Origin: Achromobacter sp. Bel | GTDB taxonomy: Bacteria > Pseudomonadota > Gammaproteobacteria > Burkholderiales > Burkholderiaceae_B | DNA length: 64,000 nt | NCBI RefSeq assembly: GCF_012928505.1 | Contig: NZ_JABBJN010000028.1 | Location: forward strand, 1-64,000 | Reading direction: 5' to 3' | Shown: piece after piece, positions 33,144-41,154 of the stretch | How the letters are laid out: each line of letters starts with the position of its first letter | Position numbering within the stretch: the first letter of the stretch is position 1 | Notes under the pieces: model-generated | Databases searched by the model: none | What the model was told of the DNA's origin: nothing | Seen by the model: only the letters and a program-made list of their open reading frames with translations | Made by a program: the position numbers and the translations under genes

Positions 33144-34784
33144 TCAAGCCATCTTGCGCAGCGCGAAACGTTGCAGCTTGCCCGTTTCGGTACGGGGCAG
33201 CGCCGCCACGAATTCGATCGCGCGCGGGTATTTGTAAGGCGCGATGCTGGCCTTCACGAAAGTCTGCATCGCCGCCACGAGTTCATCGCTGGGCGCATAG
33301 CCCGGTTTCAGCACGACAAACGCCTTGACCAGCTGTCCGCGCTCGTCGCACGGCGCGCCCACCACGCCGCACTCCGCCACGGCCTCGTGGCGCAGCAGCG
33401 CGTCCTCGACTTCCGGACCGGCAATGTTGTAGCCCGCCGACACGATCATGTCGTCATTGCGCGCCTGGTAGAACAGATAGCCTTCGTCGTCCTGCATGAA
33501 GGTGTCGCCTGGCAGGTTCCAGCCGCTCTGCACGAAGCGGCGCTGGCGCTCGTCGGCCAGGTAGCGGCAGCCGGTCGGCCCCTTGACGGCCAGCCGGCCC
33601 ACCGTGCCGTTGGGCACCGGATTCATCTCGTCGTCCACCACCTGCGCCACATAGCCCGGGACGACCTTTCCAATGGCACCCCGTTTGACCGACTCCGGCG
33701 GGCTGGACACGAACACGTGGATCATTTCCGTGCCGCCAATGCCGTCGATCATCTCGATGCCGCTGGCCTGCTTCCACAGTTGGCGGGTGGCGTCCGGCAA
33801 GGCTTCCCCGGCCGACACGCTTTTCTTCAACGACGACAGGTCGAACTTGCCGACCAGCGCCGCCATCTGGCGGTAGAACGTGGGCGCGGTGAAGACGATG
33901 GTGGCGCGAAAGTCCTGGATCAGTTCCAACAGGCTTTCCGGCGTCAGTTTTTCGGCCAGCACCGTGCTGGCGCCCACGCGCAGCGGGAAGCACAGCAAGC
34001 CGCCCAGGCCAAACGTGAAAGCCAGCGGCGGCGTGCCGCAGAAAATGTCGTCCGGCCCCGGCTTGATGACGTGCTTGGGGAACAGGTCGCACATCGCCAG
34101 CACATCGCGGTGGAAGTGCATGCAGCCCTTGGGCGAACCCGTCGTGCCGCTGGTGAACGCAATCAGGCACACGTCGTCGGCCGCCGTATCGCAGGCCGCG
34201 TAATCGTCCGGCTTGGCCGCGGCCAGCGCGTCCAGCGCATCCGGCGCCGCGTCATTGAAAACCATGATCTGCGACAAGCCGGCGCAATGGTGCTCGTGGC
34301 CAGGCTGCGCGCAGAACAGGGCCTCGTCCTTCAGACGGGCATCGCACAGCACCGCCTGGATCTCCGCCTTCTCGATGATCTGCTTGAGCTCTTTGGCACG
34401 CAGCAGCGGCATCGTGGGCACCGTCACCAGGCCCGCCTTGATCGCCGCCAGCCAGGATGCCGCCATCATCGGGTTGTTCGGCCCGCGCAACAGCAGACGG
34501 TTGCCGGCGACAAGCTTCATGTCCTCGGTCAGCACGCGCGCGATGCGGTTCGTCAACGCGGCCAGTTCCCGGTAGGTCATCGTGGCCGGCTTGCCGTCCT
34601 GGCGCCAGCGCAGCGCGACACGCTCGCCGAAGCCGCGGTCGACCATGGCGTCGACGAGTTCGACGGCGCAATTGAACCGCTTCGGATAGGCCACGTCGGG
34701 GCCGTCCAGCAGGAATTCTGGCCATTGGTCGCCCGGGGGCAGATTGTCCCGGGCGAAAGTGTCGATGTGGGCGGAGCTTTCCAT
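33144..34784 (-). CDS. 2-aminobenzoate-CoA ligase / benzoate-CoA ligase family
   Basis: Adenylate-forming ligase of 546 residues that would activate an aromatic acid as its CoA thioester with ATP. The ATP motif TSGTTGSPKG is near residue 210, GIGGTEM near 335, the hinge GDTFMQDDEGYLFYQARNDDMI near 420 and the catalytic Lys in RTETGKLQRFALRK near 535. The benzoate-CoA ligase family fits best. Presence with the monooxygenase/reductase fusion gene makes 2-aminobenzoate the likeliest substrate; this enzyme is called AbmG in Azoarcus, as I recall. Downstream neighbours are the thioesterase and the Rid protein. Confidence 0.88.
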   Translation of the reverse strand: MESSAHIDTFARDNLPPGDQWPEFLLDGPDVAYPKRFNCAVELVDAMVDRGFGERVALRWRQDGKPATMTYRELAALTNRIARVLTEDMKLVAGNRLLLRGPNNPMMAASWLAAIKAGLVTVPTMPLLRAKELKQIIEKAEIQAVLCDARLKDEALFCAQPGHEHHCAGLSQIMVFNDAAPDALDALAAAKPDDYAACDTAADDVCLIAFTSGTTGSPKGCMHFHRDVLAMCDLFPKHVIKPGPDDIFCGTPPLAFTFGLGGLLCFPLRVGASTVLAEKLTPESLLELIQDFRATIVFTAPTFYRQMAALVGKFDLSSLKKSVSAGEALPDATRQLWKQASGIEMIDGIGGTEMIHVFVSSPPESVKRGAIGKVVPGYVAQVVDDEMNPVPNGTVGRLAVKGPTGCRYLADERQRRFVQSGWNLPGDTFMQDDEGYLFYQARNDDMIVSAGYNIAGPEVEDALLRHEAVAECGVVGAPCDERGQLVKAFVVLKPGYAPSDELVAAMQTFVKASIAPYKYPRAIEFVAALPRTETGKLQRFALRKMA

Positions 34785-34850
34785 GTAATTCCCCTTGCGA
34801 TGCGGTGCGGTGTGGTTGGCGTTGCAAAATGGCCAGGGCTCGATGGCCCC

Positions 34851-36023
34851 TTATGCCTTCAGCAATTCACGGGCGATGATCAACTTCTGCACTTCGGTGG
34901 CGCCTTCGTAGATACGCAGCGCTCTGATTTCCCTGTAAAGCTTCTCCACCGGCATCCCCGACACCACCCCCGCGCCCCCGAACATCTGGAGCGCGCGGTC
35001 GATCACGGTCTGCGCCGATTCCGTGGCCATCATCTTGGCCATCGCCGCTTCACGCGTGGTGCGCAGCTTTTGCACGTCGCGCATCCACGCGGCGCGGTAC
35101 GTCAACAGCGCCGAGGCGTCGATGGCGGTCGCCATGTCGCCCAGCGCGGCTTGCGTCAGTTGCAGGTCGGCCAGCGTCTGGCCGAACATGCGGCGCGACT
35201 TGGCGCGCGCCAAACCTTCATCCAGCGCCCGGCGGGCAAAACCCAGCGCGGCCGCCGCCACCGATGCGCGGAAAATATCCAGCGTCATCATGGCCAGCTT
35301 GAAACCCTGGCCCGCGTCGCCCAGGCGATGCGACACCGGGATGCGGCAGTTGTCGAACGTGATCGTGGCCAGCGGATGCGGCGCGATCAGTTCGATGCGT
35401 TCGCTGACCTCGAAGCCCGGCGTGTCGGCATCCACGACGAAGGCACTGATGCCGCGCGCGCCCGGCGCCTCGCCGGTGCGGGCGAAGACGACGTAGAAAT
35501 CGGCGATGCCGCCGTTGGAAATCCAGGTCTTGGCGCCGTTCAGCACATAGTGGTCGCCGTCCAGCTTCGCTTCGCAAGCCAACGCGGCGACGTCCGACCC
35601 GGCGTCGGGTTCGGACAGCGCAAAGGCGGCGATCTTCTCGCCGCTTGCCACGCGCGGCAGGTAGCGTTGACGCAATTCGTCTGTGCCCATCAGCGAGATG
35701 GCACCACTGCCCAGGCCCTGCATCGCAAACGCGAAATCGGCCAGCCCTTCATGGCGGGCAAACGTTTCGCGCAGGATGCAGACGGCGCGGGAATCCACCT
35801 CCGGCAACGCGCCGCCCCAGGCGCCGCCGGGACCGCCCGCGACCGCGTAGCGCAGCCAGCCGGCCTGGCCCATGGCCTTGACCAGCTTCTTGCACGCCGC
35901 ATCCGCGTCGTGATGATCCACGTCGCCCAGCGACTTTTCGCACCAGGCGTCGACGTCACGGGCCAGCTTGCGGTGCGCGTCGTCGAAAAAGGGCCAGTCG
36001 AGCCAGCTAGCGTCACGCATCAT
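34851..36023 (-). CDS. Acyl-CoA dehydrogenase
   Basis: FAD enzyme of 390 residues that desaturates an acyl-CoA or alicyclic acyl-CoA. Family motifs are [14 protein letters not shown] (FAD/substrate binding), [67 protein letters not shown], with the catalytic Glu in IYEG. The start codon ATG 36023 overlaps the stop of the enoyl-CoA hydratase gene. In this operon it probably helps beta-oxidise the ring-derived CoA ester formed after the monooxygenase/reductase step. Confidence 0.9.
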   Translation of the reverse strand: MMRDASWLDWPFFDDAHRKLARDVDAWCEKSLGDVDHHDADAACKKLVKAMGQAGWLRYAVAGGPGGAWGGALPEVDSRAVCILRETFARHEGLADFAFAMQGLGSGAISLMGTDELRQRYLPRVASGEKIAAFALSEPDAGSDVAALACEAKLDGDHYVLNGAKTWISNGGIADFYVVFARTGEAPGARGISAFVVDADTPGFEVSERIELIAPHPLATITFDNCRIPVSHRLGDAGQGFKLAMMTLDIFRASVAAAALGFARRALDEGLARAKSRRMFGQTLADLQLTQAALGDMATAIDASALLTYRAAWMRDVQKLRTTREAAMAKMMATESAQTVIDRALQMFGGAGVVSGMPVEKLYREIRALRIYEGATEVQKLIIARELLKA

Positions 36024-36880
36024 CAGTTCCCCTCGAAGACCGGCTTCTGCTTGGCCACGAAGGCCTCGTAGGCGCGGTGGAAGTCGCGCGTCTGCATGCA
36101 GATGGCCTGCGCCTCGGCTTCGGCCTCGATGGCTTCGTCCACGCCCATGTTCCATTCCTGATGCAGCAGCTTCTTGGTGACGCCGTGCGCGAACGTCGGG
36201 CCCGCGGCCAGTTGCGCGGCCAGTGTCTGCGCGGCTTCGCCCAGCTTGTCGGCGTCGTGCAGGGCATTGAAAAAGCCCCAGCTGGCGCCCTCGTCGGCCG
36301 TCATGGCGCGGCCGGTGTACAGCAGTTCGGACGCGCGTCCCTGGCCGATCATGCGCGGCAGCAAAGTGCACGCGCCCATGTCGGCGCCCGCCAGGCCCAC
36401 CCGCGTGAACAGGAAGGCGGTACGCGCGGCCGGTGTGCCCAGGCGCATGTCGGCGGCCAGCGCCACCATCGCGCCGGCGCCGGCGCAAACGCCGTCCACC
36501 GCGGCCACGATGGGCTGCGGGCAGGCGCGCATGGCCTTGACCAGATCGCCCGTCATGCGGGTGAAGTCCAGCAGTTCGGGCATGGTCATCTTGGTCAGGG
36601 GGCCGATGATCTCGTGTACATCGCCGCCCGAGCAGAAGTTGCCGCCCGCGCCCGTCACCACCACGACCTTGACGTCGGTGGCATACACCAGCGAACGGAA
36701 CAGGTCGCGCAGTTCGGCGTAGGAATCGAACGTCAACGGGTTCTTGCGTTCCGGCCGGTTCAAGGTGACCGTTCCGATCTTGCCATCGGCCGACACCTGC
36801 CACAGGAACGTCTTGGCCTGATAGCCGGCCAGCGGACGCTTGTGGTGCTTCATGGTGTGCTCTTCGGACTGGGTGCTCAT
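36023..36880 (-). CDS. Enoyl-CoA hydratase/isomerase family protein
   Basis: Crotonase-fold protein of 285 residues from ATG 36880 behind GGAG. The oxyanion-hole segments are [16 protein letters not shown] near residue 78 and [24 protein letters not shown] near 125. The Ala/Gly-rich second loop and the [20 protein letters not shown] stretch are typical. Members of this fold hydrate enoyl-CoA or hydrolyse cyclic 1,3-dicarbonyl thioesters, so it could open the reduced ring. It lies between the SDR and acyl-CoA dehydrogenase genes. Confidence 0.9.
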   Translation of the reverse strand: MSTQSEEHTMKHHKRPLAGYQAKTFLWQVSADGKIGTVTLNRPERKNPLTFDSYAELRDLFRSLVYATDVKVVVVTGAGGNFCSGGDVHEIIGPLTKMTMPELLDFTRMTGDLVKAMRACPQPIVAAVDGVCAGAGAMVALAADMRLGTPAARTAFLFTRVGLAGADMGACTLLPRMIGQGRASELLYTGRAMTADEGASWGFFNALHDADKLGEAAQTLAAQLAAGPTFAHGVTKKLLHQEWNMGVDEAIEAEAEAQAICMQTRDFHRAYEAFVAKQKPVFEGN

Positions 36881-36923
36881 GGTGTCTCCGTTCGTTATCC
36901 TGGGTGGGTGGGACGCGCCGGCC

Positions 36924-37715
36924 TCAGCCGGTCATCACTTCGCCGCCGTCCACGGCGATGGCCTGGCCGTTGATGGAGGCGGACGCCGGCAGCGCCAGCC
37001 AGGCCACCGTCTCGGCCACTTCCTCGGGCTGCACCAGGCGGCCCTGCGGGTTGCGCTCGGCCAGCTTGGCCCGGGCGGCTTCCGGCGTCATGCCGGTCTT
37101 GTCCACAATGTTCGTCACCGCGCCGCGCACGATGTCGGTTTCGGTGTAGCCGGGGCACACCGCATTCACGGTGACGCCCTTTTGCGCGGTTTCCAGCGCC
37201 AGCGACCGGGTCAACCCGATCACGCCGTGCTTGGCGGCGCAATAGGCGCTGACATAGCCGTACCCGATCAGCCCCGCCGTGCTGGCCACGTTGATCACCC
37301 GCCCCCACTTTTCCTGCAGCATGCCGGGCAACGCCGCCTGGATGCAGTGGAAGGTGCCGGTCAGGTTGACGGCGATCATCTGCTGCCACAGCGCGGAATC
37401 GGTGCGATCGAAACGCTGGCTCACGGCCTGGCCGGCGTTGTTCACCAACACCAGCACCGGGCCGAATTCCACTTCGGCTTGCGCGAAGGCCGCGCGCACC
37501 GATGCTTCGTCGGCGATGTCCGCGCTGACGGTCTGCACCTGGCCCAGGCTGGCCAGGCTGTCGGCGGCGGCGTCCAGCGACGCGCCGTCGCGGCCCAGCA
37601 GCGTGACGCGCGCGCCGCGCGCCAAGAGCGCGCGCGCGCTGGCCAGGCCAATACCGCGGGCGCCGCCCGTCACCAGCGCGTGGCGTCCGGCGAGGGGTTG
37701 CGGGGTTGTCGTCAT
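36924..37715 (-). CDS. SDR-family oxidoreductase, 3-hydroxyacyl-CoA dehydrogenase-like
   Basis: Short-chain dehydrogenase of 263 residues. The coenzyme loop [12 protein letters not shown] is near residue 16, NNAG near 92, the active-site Ser in [12 protein letters not shown] near 142 and YCAAK (Tyr-x-x-x-Lys) near 157. The C-terminal [14 protein letters not shown] is typical. It overlaps the monooxygenase/reductase gene by 4 bp as second gene of the operon. It probably oxidises a 3-hydroxyacyl-CoA or the ring carbonyl/alcohol of the aminobenzoyl-CoA derivative. Confidence 0.89.
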   Translation of the reverse strand: MTTTPQPLAGRHALVTGGARGIGLASARALLARGARVTLLGRDGASLDAAADSLASLGQVQTVSADIADEASVRAAFAQAEVEFGPVLVLVNNAGQAVSQRFDRTDSALWQQMIAVNLTGTFHCIQAALPGMLQEKWGRVINVASTAGLIGYGYVSAYCAAKHGVIGLTRSLALETAQKGVTVNAVCPGYTETDIVRGAVTNIVDKTGMTPEAARAKLAERNPQGRLVQPEEVAETVAWLALPASASINGQAIAVDGGEVMTG

Positions 37716-40063
37716 TTGATATCCAGTTGCGCCATCGCGGCGGCGCGTTCAAAGTTGGTTTCCAGCTGGCGCTTGCCGGCGAAATACTGGCTGGGCCATG
37801 CCACGTCGGTGTAGCCCACTCGCGCCGCTTCGCGCAGCGTCCAGGAGGCGTCGGCCAGATGGGGACGCGCCAGGGCGCACAGGTCGGCGCGGCCCGAAGC
37901 AATGATGCCGTTGGCGTGGTCGGCCTCGAAGATGGCGCCCACCGCGATGGTGGGGATGCCGGCTTCGTTGCGCACGCGGTCGGCGAACGGGGTCTGGAAC
38001 ATGCGGCCGTAGACGGGCTTTTCTTCCTTGCTGACCTGGCCCGAGGAGCAATCGATCATGTCGGCGCCGGCAGCCTTGAAGTGGCGCGCGATCTCCACCG
38101 CATCGTCGGCGGTAATGCCGCCTTCGACCCAGTCGCTGGCGGAAATCCGCACGGACATCGGCTTGTCTTCGGGCCACACGGCGCGCACGGCGTGGAAGAC
38201 CTCCAGCGGGAAGCGCAGGCGGTTCTCAAGGCTGCCGCCGTATTCGTCTTCACGGTGGTTGGTCAGCGGCGAAATGAAGCTGGACAGCAGGTAGCCGTGC
38301 GCGCAGTGCAGTTCCAGCCAGTCGAAGCCGGCTTCGGTGGCGCGGCGGGCGGCGGCGACGAAGTTGTCGCGCACCTGGTCCATGTCGTCGCGCGTCATGG
38401 CACGTGGCGTCTGCGACACGCCGTCGATGTAGGGCAAGGCGGAGGCCGACAGCAGCGGCCAGTTGCCTTCGGTCAAGGGGTGGTCGATCTTCTGCCAGCC
38501 GAGCTGGGTGGACCCCTTGCGGCCGGCGTGGCCCAACTGCACGCCGATGCGGGCGTCGCTGTTGCCATGCACAAAATTGACGATGCGGGCGAAGGCCTGG
38601 GTCTGCTCGTCGTTCCACAGGCCCGGGCAGCCCGGGGTGATGCGGCCATCGGGCGACACGCAGGTCATTTCAACCATGACCAGGCCGGCCCCGCCCATGG
38701 CGCGCGCGCCCAGGTGGACCAGATGGAAGTCGCCCGGCACGCCGTCCGCGCAGGAGTACATGGCCATCGGCGACACCAGGATGCGGTTCTTCAGCCGCAC
38801 GCCGCGCACCTGGTAGGGCGTCAACATCGGGATGGCGGGACGCTTGCCGGCCGCCGCCGGCGCGCCAGCGCGCTCCGCGATCCAGCGTTCGAAGCCTTCC
38901 AGCCAGGCGGGGTCGCGCAGGCGCAGGTTCTCGTGCGAGATGCGCTGCGAACGGGTCAGCAGTGAATAGGCGAATTGCTCGGGTTCCAGTTCCGCGTAGC
39001 GTTCGACGTTCTCGAACCATTCGGTAGAGTTGCGGGCAGCGTTCTGGATCTTCAGCACTTCCACGCTGCGGACTTCCTCGTAGTGCTTCAGGCCGGCTTC
39101 CACGCTGCCTTCCGCGCCGCTCAAGCAACGCGCAAGCTCGATGGAGTCTTCCAGCGCCAATTTGGTGCCAGAGCCGATAGAGAAGTGGGCGGTGTGGGCG
39201 GCGTCGCCCATCAGTACGACGGGCACGCGGCGCTGGCCGCGGGCGGTTTCCAGCGTGTTCCAGTGGACCCAGGTGTTGCAGATGACGCGCGGGAAGCGGA
39301 TCCAGATGGCCGAGCCGCGCAAGTGCGAGGCGTTGCTGATCAGCGCATTGCCGTCCAGCCAGGGCGCGAACAGCTTTTCGCAATAGGCAATGCCCTCTTC
39401 CTGGCTCATCTGCTCGATGCCGGCGGCCTGCCAGGTCTCTTCGGGCGTTTCCACGATGAAGGTGGACATGCCGTCTTCGTAGCGATAGGCGTGGGCCTGG
39501 AACCAGCCGTGCTCAGTCTGCACGAAGGCGAAGGTGAAGGCGTCGAACACTTTTTTGGTGCCCAGCCAGACGAAGCGGCAGCGGCGCTGGTCGATGTCGG
39601 GATGGAAGGTGTCGGCGTAACGGGTACGGATCTGGCTGTTGATGCCGTCGGAGGCGATGACGAGGTCGGCGTCGTACTCTCGAGCGATGGCCTGGTCGTC
39701 CTGGACGAAGTTCTCGAACACCAGTTTGACGCCGACGTCTTCGCAACGCGCCTGCAGGATGTTCAGCAGTTTCTTGCGCCCGATGCCGATGAAGCCGTGC
39801 CCGCTGCTGCGGATGCTGCGGCCCTTGAAGTGGATGTCGATGTCGTCCCAATGGTTGAACGCGTCACCGATGGTCTGGGCGGAAACGGGGTCTGCTTCGC
39901 GCAGGTTCTGCATGGTGGCGTCCGAAAACACCACGCCCCAGCCAAACGTATCGTAGGGCCGGTTGCGTTCGATGACGGTGATCTCGTTCGCGGGATTCTG
40001 CAATTTCATCAGCAGACCGAAATACAGGCCGGCGGGACCGCCGCCGATGCAGACTATTTTCAT
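37712..40063 (-). CDS. 2-aminobenzoyl-CoA monooxygenase/reductase (FAD hydroxylase-OYE fusion)
   Basis: Fusion of 783 residues. The N-terminal half (about 1-395) is a class A flavin monooxygenase with [12 protein letters not shown] at the start and [13 protein letters not shown] near residue 300. The C-terminal half (about 405-770) is an old-yellow-enzyme-type reductase with [25 protein letters not shown] and [22 protein letters not shown]. This layout is that of Azoarcus 2-aminobenzoyl-CoA monooxygenase/reductase (AbmA), which hydroxylates and then reduces the ring. The same layout occurs in salicylyl-CoA 5-hydroxylase, but no gentisate genes are present, so aminobenzoate is favoured. It is first in its operon. 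Confidence 0.88.
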   Translation of the reverse strand: MKIVCIGGGPAGLYFGLLMKLQNPANEITVIERNRPYDTFGWGVVFSDATMQNLREADPVSAQTIGDAFNHWDDIDIHFKGRSIRSSGHGFIGIGRKKLLNILQARCEDVGVKLVFENFVQDDQAIAREYDADLVIASDGINSQIRTRYADTFHPDIDQRRCRFVWLGTKKVFDAFTFAFVQTEHGWFQAHAYRYEDGMSTFIVETPEETWQAAGIEQMSQEEGIAYCEKLFAPWLDGNALISNASHLRGSAIWIRFPRVICNTWVHWNTLETARGQRRVPVVLMGDAAHTAHFSIGSGTKLALEDSIELARCLSGAEGSVEAGLKHYEEVRSVEVLKIQNAARNSTEWFENVERYAELEPEQFAYSLLTRSQRISHENLRLRDPAWLEGFERWIAERAGAPAAAGKRPAIPMLTPYQVRGVRLKNRILVSPMAMYSCADGVPGDFHLVHLGARAMGGAGLVMVEMTCVSPDGRITPGCPGLWNDEQTQAFARIVNFVHGNSDARIGVQLGHAGRKGSTQLGWQKIDHPLTEGNWPLLSASALPYIDGVSQTPRAMTRDDMDQVRDNFVAAARRATEAGFDWLELHCAHGYLLSSFISPLTNHREDEYGGSLENRLRFPLEVFHAVRAVWPEDKPMSVRISASDWVEGGITADDAVEIARHFKAAGADMIDCSSGQVSKEEKPVYGRMFQTPFADRVRNEAGIPTIAVGAIFEADHANGIIASGRADLCALARPHLADASWTLREAARVGYTDVAWPSQYFAGKRQLETNFERAAAMAQLDIK

Positions 40064-40138
40064 TGCCGTATACGCTCCGAGGTACGCGACAGTCGCTCGT
40101 TTATCGGGAGCGGGGCGCCGCGGATATTTAGGTCTGGA

Positions 40139-40157
40139 TAGTTTAGGCTTGAAATAT
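40139..40157. promoter_or_regulatory. Candidate operator shared with the livJ promoter
   Basis: TAGTTTAGGCTTGAAATAT matches TAGTTTAGGTTTAAAGTAT at 52674-52692 at 16 of 19 positions. It overlaps the predicted -10 of the aminobenzoate operon, so a bound protein would block transcription. TTTAGG is repeated just beside it (40127-40132). Confidence 0.55.
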
Positions 40158-40181
40158 ATACCTGAAGTGGGGGGATCGCAA
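40153..40181 (-). promoter_or_regulatory. Predicted promoter of the aminobenzoate operon
   Basis: On the minus strand TTGCGA (-35, 40176-40181) and TATATT (-10, 40153-40158) are separated by exactly 17 bp, about 90 bp before the start codon at 40063. Confidence 0.5.
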
Positions 40182-40250
40182 ATGGGGGAAATCTATTAGG
40201 TCTTTGGGGAAATGGGGACGGTATTAGGGCACGGCGGAGTGGGGGGAGTG

Positions 40251-40299
40251 CTTCTTGGGGAGGCCTTGGTCTTCTTGGGGAGGCCTTAGTTTTCTTGGG
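40251..40299. repeat. Tandem 20-bp duplication at the edge of composite element C
   Basis: CTTCTTGGGGAGGCCTTGGT at 40251-40270 is repeated with one change at 40271-40290, and a third partial unit (TTTCTTGGG, 40291-40299) merges into the element edge. Confidence 0.85.
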
Positions 40300-40301
40300 A
40301 C

Positions 40302-40466
40302 GCTCGTCACCGGGGTCGGGTGGGTGGCGCGCGCCCGCGATTGCGGTCCGGAGCCTTCGCTCCGGACTGCCCTCTCGTCATCTTCGTTGCGGCCTGCGGC
40401 CGCGGCCTTCAGATTCCCTCGGGCGCATCAAGGTTGCGCGCCACCCACCCGACCCCGGCGACGAGC
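40302..40466 (+). repeat. Long-stem capped hairpin C1
   Basis: Arms 40310-40332 and 40436-40458 are perfectly complementary over 23 bp. Beyond one A/C mismatch, GCTCGTC pairs with GACGAGC, where the other copies mostly have GCCCGTC/GACGGGC, a compensated change. The cap holds TCCGGAGCCTTCGCTCCGGA and a second hairpin GCGGCC-TGC-GGCCGC whose sequence differs from other copies but still pairs. Confidence 0.9.
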
Positions 40467-40952
40467 TGCGCCGTCTTGGTTCGCGCGCTGCTAGAGCGCG
40501 GTTTACTGACGAGATTTTCGGGGCCCGCCTCATGCGCCCGCGCGGGCGGCCGCATTCGGCATACGCGTTGTGAGACGTCGAGGCGGTGAGCGCTTGCGCG
40601 CTGATAGTGATTGGTTTTCTATTGCGCCCCGCCGTCAGGGGGGAGGTGGAGCGACGGGTGGCGCGCGGCGGATAGCGGCTTGCTTCTTCGTACCTGGACG
40701 CGCGCCACCCGTCTAAAAGGGAGGGCGGTGATTGTTGCGAGCGTCGGCTGAAATTTGCGGCATTGCGAGGGTTGCTCGCTTCGTAGGCGCGCAGCGGCAT
40801 TGGGGATCGCAAGACGGCGCGTAAGCTCCCAAAGGCCGCCCGCGCGGCCGGCCGGGAGCGGGCCCCGCAAAATCATCCGCTAGCCCAACACCGGTGGAGA
40901 GAGCCCCAAGAAAACCGTTCTCCCCAGTTGACGGCAGGGTCCAACTGACAGA

Positions 40953-41116
40953 GCCCGTCGTGTCGGTGGCCTGCGGGGCGCGGGGAGTCGATAAGCCCGA
41001 GGGAATCTGAAGGAGCTGCCGCAGGCAGTGACGAAGATGACGACGGGGCAGTCCGGAGCGAAGGCTCCGGACCGCAATCGTTGACCCGCGCCCCGCAGGC
41101 CACCGACATGGCGGGC
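40953..41116 (-). repeat. Long-stem capped hairpin C2
   Basis: Arms 40962-40984 and 41085-41107 are perfectly complementary over 23 bp, flanked by GCCCGTCGT against ATGGCGGGC with two mismatches. Read on the minus strand, the cap is of the B1 type (TCAACGATTGCGG ... CTTATCGACTC), while the arm sequence is unrelated to B1. Confidence 0.9.
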
Positions 41117-41154
41117 GTCTTAAGAACCCCCTCCCGCGACAACAAAAAATGCCG

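Larger units (their letters stand above)
40291..41129. repeat. Composite intergenic element, copy C (full)
   Basis: This element occupies most of the 1091-bp gap between the aminobenzoate operon promoter and the end of the GGDEF-EAL gene. No credible gene lies here. Order: hairpin C1 (40302-40466), a shorter GC hairpin with CATGCGCCC arms near 40531-40556, a roughly 240-bp segment of little similarity to copies A and B, the GCTCCC/GGGAGC module (about 40808-40871), hairpin C2 inverted (40953-41116), right edge GGCGTCTTAAGAACCCC (ending 41129). The module order is identical to that of copy B. Confidence 0.83.

Noticed and set aside
32901-36071. Very long open frame (over 1000 codons) on the plus strand opposite the aminobenzoate operon
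   Set aside because: It is a high-GC mirror of real minus-strand genes. The protein is rich in Arg, His and Gln, has no recognisable domain, and would overlap four clearly conserved genes.
37712-40063. Salicylyl-CoA 5-hydroxylase as the name for the fusion protein
   Set aside because: The domain layout allows it, but there is no gentisate dioxygenase or gentisyl-CoA thioesterase set here, and the neighbours fit the aminobenzoyl-CoA route better. It remains an alternative.
40873-41145. Small open frames inside the composite elements (peptides containing CGPEPSLRT)
   Set aside because: The same peptide appears wherever the hairpin cap occurs and in different frames and lengths, because the DNA is repeated. 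There is no ribosome site or coding signature, and selection acts on pairing.
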